DNA from: Candidatus Aminicenantota bacterium
Lineage (GTDB): Bacteria; Acidobacteriota; Aminicenantia; UBA2199
Reading direction: 5' to 3'
Length of the DNA: 6,637 bases
Assembly (NCBI GenBank): GCA_030639705.1
Contig: DAOWKX010000055.1
Location: 1 to 6,637 of the forward strand
In this document: one piece after another, positions 1 to 5,490 of the stretch
How the letters are laid out: the number at the start of each line of letters is the position of its first letter
Numbering within the stretch: the stretch's first letter is position 1
The notes under the pieces: generated by a model
The model's database searches: none
Seen by the model: the letters and a program-made list of their open reading frames with translations, nothing else
What the model was told of the DNA's origin: nothing
Program-made: the position numbers and the translations under genes

Positions 1-328
1 CCACTTCTTTAAAAATCAAGGCCAGTAAAATGGCAATGAGGGGAGGTAATATTGTTAAAATTCCATTGATTGCGTAAATTGAAAAATTAAATTGCTTTTT
101 TGCTTTTATGATTTTAATGATATTTTCCCCGGTTTGAGTAAAGGTAAGAGTACTTTCCTGGATCTCTTTACCATTTAAATAAATCCGGTCATAGGGGCCA
201 ATATCTTTTAATTGGATCACCTTGCCTTTAAATACAAATTGGGGGATTTTATAATCAACTGTTTCCGACGCTTTTATGAAAGAAAAAATAAAAAGCACAA
301 ACACCAAAAAAGCAACACTCTTTTTCAT
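1..328 (-). CDS. NhaC-family Na+/H+ antiporter, N-terminal part (cut by left window edge)
   Basis: The first 109 residues of a gene read on the minus strand, starting at the ATG at 328-326 and open through base 1. Residues 1-20 look like a signal peptide: MKK, a hydrophobic run to about residue 18, then a possible cleavage after Ala20 (IKA|SE). Residues 21-83 form a small hydrophilic, beta-rich segment (for example YDRIYLNGKEI, residues 46-56) that would lie outside the inner membrane. A membrane segment begins near residue 84 with INGILTILPPLIAILLALI (87-105). An LPPLxAIxxA motif at the start of the first core helix is, from memory, typical of NhaC-type antiporters, and some of these carry a signal peptide and an Ig-like N-terminal extension. 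The family call is therefore an inference from one motif plus architecture; the transport core lies outside the window. No SD is seen; a promoter lies just upstream. It is transcribed divergently from ftsK. Confidence 0.68.
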   Translation of the reverse strand, partial: MKKSVAFLVFVLFIFSFIKASETVDYKIPQFVFKGKVIQLKDIGPYDRIYLNGKEIQESTLTFTQTGENIIKIIKAKKQFNFSIYAINGILTILPPLIAILLALIFKEV

Positions 329-345
329 TTTTTAGTCAAGTCTAA

Positions 346-374
346 ATCATATTATGTTACAGAACAGATTTCAA
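346..374 (-). promoter_or_regulatory. sigma70-like promoter of the NhaC-like gene
   Basis: Read on the minus strand, TTGAAA (374-369) is followed by a 17-bp spacer and TATGAT (351-346). Only 17 nt separate the -10 box from the ATG at 328, so transcription starting about 7 nt downstream would leave a leader of about 10 nt with no SD. The hexamers and spacer are seen directly; activity is inferred. Confidence 0.6.
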
Positions 375-513
375 GCGGAAAGAAAACTTTCGTCAGGATC
401 TCCCCTAGGCACCCGGATTCAGTGGGATGAACTCATACTCAAAGCCCTCCACTTAAACCTTAATTCACCATCAAATTTTTCGCAGGCTGTAGTCGCTATC
501 CCTTTTCACTTTA

Positions 514-538
514 CCCAAAAACGTTTCTCGTTTTTGGG
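514..538. repeat. Perfect 10-bp hairpin A within the branched element
   Basis: CCCAAAAACG and CGTTTTTGGG are exact reverse complements around the loop TTTCT. It can form on either strand. The run following the right arm is GAGCGTC, not T-rich, which argues against an intrinsic terminator. Confidence 0.8.
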
Positions 539-539
539 A

Positions 540-582
540 GCGTCTCATCCCATTTTCGATATTGGCGAAAAATGGGATTCGC
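540..582. repeat. Hairpin B within the branched element
   Basis: TCCCATTTTCG (548-558) pairs with CGAAAAATGGGA (566-577) around the loop ATATTGG, leaving one unpaired A. GCG (540-542) pairs with CGC (580-582) beyond an internal loop. It directly follows hairpin A, separated by one base, and both sit inside the outer stem. Confidence 0.72.
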
Positions 583-674
583 AAGCCGTTCAAAGGGAAG
601 CCGACACGCCTGCTTGATCTTGATTTTGAGGAAATATCCAAATTTAGGTAGTGGATTTTGGTGAACGGTTAAAC

Positions 675-703
675 TTGACAAAACGAGAGGGTATTCATAT
701 ACT
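675..703 (+). promoter_or_regulatory. Near-consensus sigma70 promoter of ftsK
   Basis: TTGACA (675-680), a 17-bp spacer and TATACT (698-703): a perfect -35 and a five-of-six -10. The -10 ends 7 nt before the ATG at 711, so the predicted transcription start falls at about 709-711, on or next to the start codon. This implies a leaderless mRNA. It also argues against the in-frame upstream GTG at 651, which would lie outside the transcript. Confidence 0.78.
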
Positions 704-710
704 TTTTAAA

Positions 711-2963
711 ATGAGAAAAGTGAAGAGAGACGACAATTCACCCAATCAATTAACCATAAAAAATGAAATATTAGGAATTATATTTCTCTTCATATCCATT
801 TTTCTGTTATTCAGTTTGGTCAGCTATTCTCCGCTGGATCCCAGTTTTTTTCATTCTTCAATCAATCCAGGGGTCTCCAATTACGGGGGAAGAATCGGTT
901 CGGAAGTCTCATCTCTATTATTCAATCTTTTTGGCTATGCCTCTTATATCATTATTTTTTACCTGCTTTTCTTGACCAGTTACTTTTTTTTTAACCGAAA
1001 AATCAAAAATATCATCACAAAAAATGTGGGCTACCTGATTCTTCTCGGTTCTTCTGCCGTTTTCATGGCTACCATCAAACCCCAGACACTAATTGAAGAT
1101 ATTGATACCAAAACAGGCGGTATTATTGGTTATTTTATCAGCCATTTTTTCCATAAAGAAATAAAATTTTTTTTCACAGTTCTTCTATCTATCATTCTGA
1201 TACTCATATCTCTGGCTCTTATCGCAAAATTTTCTCTGCATCGCATCATCAAATTCCTAACCAAACTGATCAGAAAACTCTATAAAAAGGCTGAAATCCT
1301 GATCAATCAAAAACTGGATGTCTATAGACGAAATCAACAAGAGAAACGAATTAAAATAAAATACCAAACCGAAACAACGCAGCTTCCAACTGGGAAAAAA
1401 GAAATGCTTTCGAAAAGAGAAAAAAGAAGAATTGTAAAAAAGCCCAGTAAAATACCGGAAGAAACCTATTTGTTTCCCGATATGGATAAAGAAGACAGAA
1501 TCCTCAAAAAATACCAGCCTCCCCCGATCTCTTACCTGGATGCACCGACTAAAAAAAGCAAGATTGACTACCAGGAACTGGAAGAAAAAAAGGAGGAGCT
1601 ATCCAATCGATTAAACGAATTCAAAATAAAAGGGGAAATCCTGGAATACACACCCGGTCCGGTTATAACCACTTATGAGTTTGTGCCCGACACCGGAGTA
1701 AAAGTAAGGGAGGTAACCAACCTATCCGAGGACCTGGCACTGGTGGTCAAGGCTCAATACATCAGAATAGATAGGATACTGGGTAAAAAGGCCATCGGGA
1801 TTGAAATCCCCAATAAAAAGAGGGAAACCATTCACTTACGGGAAATAATCGAATCACCTGAATACCAACAATCCAGTTCTCCCCTGACCATTGCTCTGGG
1901 AAAACGGAAAAACGGTGAAATTTTTATCACAGATTTGAGAGAGATGCCCCACCTGATCATCGCCGGTGCCACCGGAAGTGGAAAAAGTGTGGCTATCCAT
2001 ACCATCATCTTAAGCATACTATTTAAATCACCCCCGGAACAGGTTAAATTTGTATTGATTGATCCCAAAAGAGTCGAACTGGCTATCTACAATTCCCTTC
2101 CCCATCTATTAACCCCGGTGGTGGTAAACACCAAACTGGCAAAAAATGCCCTGGATTGGATCATCGTGGAAATCGAAAAAAGATACAAACAGCTGGCATT
2201 GCTTCAGGTTCGAAACATTGAACAGTATAATAAAAAAATAGAATTATTAACCCAGGTTGAAGATGAATTTCTTGAAAAGATGGAAGACAGGGAAAAAATG
2301 GCTTATATTGTTGTTATTATCGATGAATTCGCCGATTTAATGATAGAAGCCTCACGCGAAATCGAAGACAATATTCAAAGAATGGCTCAAAAATCACGAG
2401 CAGTGGGAATTCATCTGATTCTGGCCACGCAGAGACCCTCAATCGATGTTATCACCGGAACCATAAAAAACAATTTCCCCTCCAGAATCGCACTGGCAGT
2501 TCCTTCAAAATTTGATTCCCGAACCATCATTGATGTGATGGGGGCCGAAAAATTGCTGGGCGGGGGAGACATGCTGTTCTTACCACCGAAGACAGCCACT
2601 CTGGTCCGGATTCACTGCGCATTTGTTTCAGAAGAAGAGGCTTTGAGAGTAATCAGTTATCTCTCAAAATTAAACAAGCCGAAATTCAACACCCAGGTGG
2701 TCAAACCCCAGATTAAAAAAGATTCGGAAATAGATGATAAAGAACTGGACTCTCTCTTTTTCGATGCGGCAGAGACTATTATTACAACCGGCCAGGCATC
2801 CGCCTCCTACCTTCAACGAAGAATGAGAATCGGATATGCCCGAGCCGGACGATTAATCGATCAGTTACAGGCAAAGGAAGTTGTTTCTGCACCCAACAGT
2901 AAAAATCAGCGAGAAATCCTGATAACCATGGAAGAACTGGAAAAAATGAAAAACGAAATCTAA
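711..2963 (+). CDS. ftsK: DNA translocase FtsK/SpoIIIE
   Basis: Septum-anchored, ATP-driven double-stranded DNA pump that clears the terminus and assists chromosome dimer resolution at division. The 750-residue protein has about four membrane helices in the first 175 residues (near 20-40, 75-95, 107-122, 153-173), with the family's SYSPLDPS motif at 38-45. A K/E/R-rich linker follows (about 175-295), much shorter than the long linker of E. coli FtsK. The motor has an alpha region from about 300 (TPGPVITTYEF, 314-324), Walker A GATGSGKS (419-426), Walker B VVIIDEFADLM (534-544) and ATQRPS (572-577). A C-terminal gamma winged helix (about 675-740) carries SYLQRRMRIGYARAGRLID (699-717), the DNA-orientation reader. 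The frame stays open upstream to a GTG at 651, but ATG 711 is chosen because a strong promoter lies between the two and the N-terminus then has normal length. No SD is present. kdsA starts 75 nt downstream with no terminator between, so read-through is possible. Confidence 0.96.
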   Translation: MRKVKRDDNSPNQLTIKNEILGIIFLFISIFLLFSLVSYSPLDPSFFHSSINPGVSNYGGRIGSEVSSLLFNLFGYASYIIIFYLLFLTSYFFFNRKIKNIITKNVGYLILLGSSAVFMATIKPQTLIEDIDTKTGGIIGYFISHFFHKEIKFFFTVLLSIILILISLALIAKFSLHRIIKFLTKLIRKLYKKAEILINQKLDVYRRNQQEKRIKIKYQTETTQLPTGKKEMLSKREKRRIVKKPSKIPEETYLFPDMDKEDRILKKYQPPPISYLDAPTKKSKIDYQELEEKKEELSNRLNEFKIKGEILEYTPGPVITTYEFVPDTGVKVREVTNLSEDLALVVKAQYIRIDRILGKKAIGIEIPNKKRETIHLREIIESPEYQQSSSPLTIALGKRKNGEIFITDLREMPHLIIAGATGSGKSVAIHTIILSILFKSPPEQVKFVLIDPKRVELAIYNSLPHLLTPVVVNTKLAKNALDWIIVEIEKRYKQLALLQVRNIEQYNKKIELLTQVEDEFLEKMEDREKMAYIVVIIDEFADLMIEASREIEDNIQRMAQKSRAVGIHLILATQRPSIDVITGTIKNNFPSRIALAVPSKFDSRTIIDVMGAEKLLGGGDMLFLPPKTATLVRIHCAFVSEEEALRVISYLSKLNKPKFNTQVVKPQIKKDSEIDDKELDSLFFDAAETIITTGQASASYLQRRMRIGYARAGRLIDQLQAKEVVSAPNSKNQREILITMEELEKMKNEI

Positions 2964-3003
2964 TCATGAGTAATCCAAAAACTGCCAAAACAACCCACCC
3001 GAT

Positions 3004-3032
3004 TTGAACTTTTAGCCAGTAACTGATAGAAT
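3004..3032 (+). promoter_or_regulatory. Candidate sigma70-like promoter of the kds operon
   Basis: TTGAAC (3004-3009), a 17-bp spacer and TAGAAT (3027-3032), then six bases and the ATG of kdsA at 3039. The predicted start site falls at about 3039, so this would be another leaderless transcript, with nearly the same geometry as ftsK (TTTAAA before the ATG here, TTTTAAA there). The hexamers are weaker than those of ftsK and lpxH. Confidence 0.55.
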
Positions 3033-3038
3033 TTTAAA

Positions 3039-3851
3039 ATGGGCATTTTGTTTAAAACCAATGATATTGAAATAAGAGATGACAGACTGTTTTTTATTTT
3101 AGGTCCCTGTGTTATTGAAAATGAAAGATTGACCTTACAAATTGCCCAAGAGGTAAAAAAACTTGCTCAGGAAATTGAAATACCAGTCATATTTAAGGCC
3201 TCGTTTGACAAAGCCAACCGATCCTCTCTGGAATCATATAGGGGACCGGGAATAAAAAAAGGATTGCAGATATTAGCAAAGGTAAAGGACAGTCTCAACC
3301 TTCCGGTCTTATCCGATATTCATGAAGTCTGGCAGGCAAAACCGGCTGCTGAAGTTCTTTCTGTCATTCAGATTCCGGCATTCCTGAGCAGGCAGACAGA
3401 CCTGCTGCTGGCTGCCGGTGAAACCGGACTCCCGATAAATGTAAAAAAAGGACAACATATGTCCCCGGAGGATATGTCTCTGGTAGTGGAAAAAATCCAA
3501 TCAACCGGAAATAAAAAAATTTTTCTGACTGAAAGGGGGAATTTTTTTGGATATCGAAATCTGGTCGTTGATTTCAGAAATATTCCCATCATGAAAAAAA
3601 CCGGGTATCCGGTGATTATAGATGCCACCCACTCGCTTCAGAGACCCTCAGCTGCAAAGGGAATAAGTGGAGGCGATCCTGAGTATATTCCAATTATGGC
3701 TCTTTCCGGTGTTGTATCCGGGGCCAATGGCGTATTTTTGGAAATCCACCCTGAGCCCGCCAGAGCTTTATCAGATGGAAAAAATCTTTTGGATTTAAAA
3801 TTTTTAAAAAATCTGTTAATTAAAATCAAAACCATATATAATATACTCTAA
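3039..3851 (+). CDS. kdsA: 3-deoxy-8-phosphooctulonate synthase (Kdo-8-phosphate synthase)
   Basis: Cytosolic TIM-barrel enzyme that condenses phosphoenolpyruvate with D-arabinose 5-phosphate to Kdo 8-phosphate, committing carbon to the LPS inner core. The 270-residue length is normal. Family motifs: LGPCVIE (21-27), FKASFDKANRSS (52-63), the strongly conserved QIPAFLSRQTDLL (111-123), NVKKGQ (134-139), DATHS (195-199) and FLEIHPEPARALSDG (233-247). Cys24, His198, Glu235 and Asp246 match the four metal ligands of the metal-dependent class typified by the Aquifex enzyme; the metal-free E. coli type has Asn in place of the Cys. The start at 3039 gives the usual short lead-in before GPCVIE; no SD is visible. 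First gene of kdsA-kdsD-kdsC: its TAA shares one base with the kdsD ATG (TAATG). Confidence 0.97.
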   Translation: MGILFKTNDIEIRDDRLFFILGPCVIENERLTLQIAQEVKKLAQEIEIPVIFKASFDKANRSSLESYRGPGIKKGLQILAKVKDSLNLPVLSDIHEVWQAKPAAEVLSVIQIPAFLSRQTDLLLAAGETGLPINVKKGQHMSPEDMSLVVEKIQSTGNKKIFLTERGNFFGYRNLVVDFRNIPIMKKTGYPVIIDATHSLQRPSAAKGISGGDPEYIPIMALSGVVSGANGVFLEIHPEPARALSDGKNLLDLKFLKNLLIKIKTIYNIL

Positions 3852-4810
3852 TGGGAATCGTGGAAACAGGGAAAAAGGTTCTGGAAATCGAGGCCAGAGC
3901 GATTCAAAATGCCATATTAAAACTGGATAACCAGTTTGAAAAAGCCGTTAATATTCTCTTTAATACCAAGGGTAGAATTGTCATCACCGGAATGGGAAAA
4001 TCAGGAATTGTGGGGAAAAAAATAACTGCCACCCTCACTTCCACGGGAACACCCTCTATATTTTTACATCCCTCCGAAGCCCTGCATGGAGATATTGGAA
4101 TCATAAACAGTGATGATGTTGTGCTGGCTCTATCCACCAGCGGAGAAACCATCGAGGTTATCCGTCTGATCAATCATATTAAGCGCATCGGGGTAAAATT
4201 GATATCAATGGTAGGCACTCCCGCCTCAACGCTGGCTCTGGAAAGTGATGTATTTATCGACTGCAGTATCGAAAAAGAAGCCTGCCCGATTGGCCTGGTA
4301 CCCACCACGTCTACAACCCTCACCCTGGCAATGGGGGACGCAATATCCATAGCCCTGATGCAAAAAAAGGGATTCAGCGAAGAGAATTTCCGGTTTTATC
4401 ATCCGGGAGGTTCCATTGGAAAAAAATTATTAAAAGTAAAACACCTGATGCATCATGGAAACGAACTACCAATCGTAAAACTGGATTTTAGGATGAGAGA
4501 CGTGCTGGCTGTAATCGATAAAAAACACTTTGGCGTTGCCATTGTGGTTGATGACAGGGACGAGATTCAGGGCATCATTACCGATGGTGACCTCAGAAGA
4601 CTTATGTTGAAAGAAATCGATTTTTCATCTACTAATGCTGAACAGGTCATGACCCGAAATCCCTTAAGTATAGAAGAAAATCAACTGGCTGTTGAAGCCT
4701 TGAAAATATTGGAAGATCATTTAATTACCTCACTAGTGGTAAAAGATGACAAAAACCAGGTGAAGGGCCTTTTACATTTGCATGACCTATGGCGAACGGA
4801 GATGATATGA
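3851..4810 (+). CDS. kdsD: D-arabinose 5-phosphate isomerase, KpsF/GutQ family
   Basis: Interconverts D-ribulose 5-phosphate and D-arabinose 5-phosphate, supplying the substrate of KdsA. The 319 residues have the full-length family architecture: an N-terminal SIS (sugar isomerase) domain to about 195, then two CBS domains (about 198-255 and 262-317). Visible motifs: GMGKSG (47-52), HPSEALHGD (73-81), STSGET (95-100), KEACP (142-146), PTTST (151-155), HPGG (184-187), GIITDGDLRR (241-250) and GLLHLHDLWR (306-315). Lys50, Glu99, Glu143 and His184 line up with the residues implicated in catalysis in E. coli KdsD (K59, E111, E152, H193). It starts on the last base of the kdsA stop with no SD, suggesting translational coupling. 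A catabolic GutQ-like or capsule KpsF role is less likely because it lies between kdsA and kdsC. Confidence 0.96.
   Translation: MGIVETGKKVLEIEARAIQNAILKLDNQFEKAVNILFNTKGRIVITGMGKSGIVGKKITATLTSTGTPSIFLHPSEALHGDIGIINSDDVVLALSTSGETIEVIRLINHIKRIGVKLISMVGTPASTLALESDVFIDCSIEKEACPIGLVPTTSTTLTLAMGDAISIALMQKKGFSEENFRFYHPGGSIGKKLLKVKHLMHHGNELPIVKLDFRMRDVLAVIDKKHFGVAIVVDDRDEIQGIITDGDLRRLMLKEIDFSSTNAEQVMTRNPLSIEENQLAVEALKILEDHLITSLVVKDDKNQVKGLLHLHDLWRTEMI
4798..4801 (+). promoter_or_regulatory. Shine-Dalgarno of kdsC that decides its start
   Basis: GGAG lies 5 nt before ATG 4807 and 8 nt before ATG 4810, within the last codons of kdsD. It is the only convincing SD among the five plus-strand starts and the NhaC-like gene. 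It favours 4807 or 4810 over the in-frame ATG at 4789, which lies upstream of it. Confidence 0.6.
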
Positions 4811-5370
4811 TGGATCAAAAAGAACTGGCCAAAAATATCAAACTGATTATCATGGATGTGGATGGTACGTTGTCAGACGGAAGATTTTTTATGTTTCCCA
4901 ACGGGGATGTTGTCAAATCGTTTGATGTTAAAGATGGAACCGGAATTGTATTTGCCGGGCTTGCGGGAATCAAGATAGCCATTATCTCCGGGAAAACCTC
5001 AAAAACAGTACAAAAGAGAGCAGAAGAACTTCACATTGATGACTACTATGAGGGCATTGCCAACAAAACCGTTCCTTTTAATGAATTACTGGAAAAATAT
5101 AGCCTGACAAAAGAGGAAGTTGCCTATATTGGAGATGATATTGGTGATGCGGAAGTGATGGGCATGGTGGGTTTTTCTGCGGCTGTTGGTGATGCTCACC
5201 CCCTGATCAAGCGTATATCCCATTACATTGCAAAACGCTATGGCGGGCGGGGAGCAGTCCGGGAAGTTATTGATTTTATTCTGGATGCCCAGGAAAAATG
5301 GCCATCCATTTTCTCAAAGTTAAAATCATCCGAAGATGTAGATGAGATACTGAAAAAAATCAACTCCTGA
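4807..5370 (+). CDS. kdsC: 3-deoxy-8-phosphooctulonate phosphatase, HAD superfamily
   Basis: Hydrolyses Kdo 8-phosphate to Kdo and phosphate, the last step before CMP activation. From ATG 4807 the protein has 187 residues, close to the family norm (capless HAD subclass, tetrameric in known members). HAD motif I is DVDGT (17-21), with Asp17 as nucleophile and Asp19 as acid/base. Next come the typical LSDGRFF (22-28) and FDVKDGTGI (39-47), motif II with Ser61 in IISGK (59-63), motif III Lys87 in ANK (85-87), and motif IV GDDIGD (109-114). Family members usually read SGR at motif II; here it is SGK. ATG 4807 overlaps the kdsD stop as ATGA and has a GGAG at good spacing; the next ATG (4810) is nearly as good, while 4789 would only add six residues overlapping kdsD. 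Last gene of the operon; 120 nt separate it from lpxH. Confidence 0.95.
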   Translation: MMDQKELAKNIKLIIMDVDGTLSDGRFFMFPNGDVVKSFDVKDGTGIVFAGLAGIKIAIISGKTSKTVQKRAEELHIDDYYEGIANKTVPFNELLEKYSLTKEEVAYIGDDIGDAEVMGMVGFSAAVGDAHPLIKRISHYIAKRYGGRGAVREVIDFILDAQEKWPSIFSKLKSSEDVDEILKKINS

Positions 5371-5378
5371 ATCCTGAT

Positions 5379-5414
5379 TATCCTTAAAAAACCGAATTTC
5401 TCTTATTAAGGATA
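5379..5414. repeat. Perfect 9-bp inverted repeat between kdsC and lpxH
   Basis: TATCCTTAA (5379-5387) and TTAAGGATA (5406-5414) are exact reverse complements with an 18-nt loop, starting 8 nt after the kdsC stop. The stem is A/T-rich and no T-tract follows, so it is a poor intrinsic terminator. It could be an mRNA 3'-end stem or a protein site upstream of the lpxH promoter; its role is unknown. Confidence 0.5.
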
Positions 5415-5448
5415 TTGATTTCAACCACATAAACAACAACATAAACAC

Positions 5449-5477
5449 TTGATAAAAAGAGAAATGTTACGTATAAT
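5449..5477 (+). promoter_or_regulatory. Near-consensus sigma70 promoter of lpxH
   Basis: TTGATA (5449-5454), a 17-bp spacer and a perfect TATAAT (5472-5477). The -10 box ends 13 nt before the ATG at 5491, so the leader would be about 6-8 nt, too short for an SD, and none is seen. This separates lpxH from the kds operon as its own transcription unit. Confidence 0.78.
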
Positions 5478-5490
5478 TCACTGAATCCAC

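Larger units (their letters stand above)
482..613. repeat. Branched inverted-repeat element: long outer stem enclosing two hairpins
   Basis: A single block of nested complementarity in the ftsK/nhaC intergenic region. Outer stem: GCAGGC (482-487) pairs with GCCTGC (608-613). After a small mismatch, GTCG (492-495) pairs with CGAC (602-605), CT (496-497) with AG (599-600), and TCCCTTT (499-505) with AAAGGGA (592-598). Inner hairpin A is a perfect 10-bp stem, CCCAAAAACG (514-523) with CGTTTTTGGG (529-538), and a 5-nt loop. Inner hairpin B pairs TCCCATTTTCG (548-558) with CGAAAAATGGGA (566-577) with one bulged A; GCG (540-542) and CGC (580-582) can extend it. ATCAA (470-474) and TTGAT (614-618) could extend the outer stem past a bulge. 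No U-tract follows on either strand, and the flanking genes diverge, so it is not an ordinary terminator. No target-site duplication is obvious. The shape suggests a REP- or MITE-like palindromic repeat or a structured RNA; other copies cannot be tested here. Confidence 0.75.

Noticed and set aside
212..430. 72-residue plus-strand open frame
   Set aside because: It is antisense to the NhaC-like gene and its promoter; the translation is Lys/His-rich and featureless.
482..613. Integron attC site or intrinsic terminator reading of the inverted-repeat element
   Set aside because: No GTTRRRY/RYYYAAC core sites, no cassette genes and no T-tract on either strand; the flanking genes diverge.
354..617. 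87-residue plus-strand open frame in the ftsK/nhaC gap
   Set aside because: It overlaps the nhaC -10 box and most of the inverted-repeat element, has no SD or promoter, and its translation shows no domain or convincing composition. The inverted repeats explain the sequence better than coding does.
651..710. GTG at 651 as the ftsK start
   Set aside because: A strong promoter lies downstream of it, its nearest purine-rich GAGGA is about 18 nt away, and ATG 711 gives a normal N-terminus.
1832..2599. Minus-strand open frames opposite ftsK
   Set aside because: Shadows of the conserved ATPase coding sequence; no independent motifs or signals.
2966..3007. 13-codon ATG frame between ftsK and kdsA
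   Set aside because: Too short to support, no SD, and its stop falls inside the kdsA -35 box.
3819..3847. TATAAT/TATACT-like sequence just before kdsD as an internal promoter
   Set aside because: The region is generally A/T-rich, no good -35 lies at 17 bp, and the TAATG overlap points to co-translation with kdsA.
4789..4806. ATG 4789 as the kdsC start
   Set aside because: It lies upstream of the GGAG that fits ATG 4807/4810, and adds only six residues overlapping kdsD.
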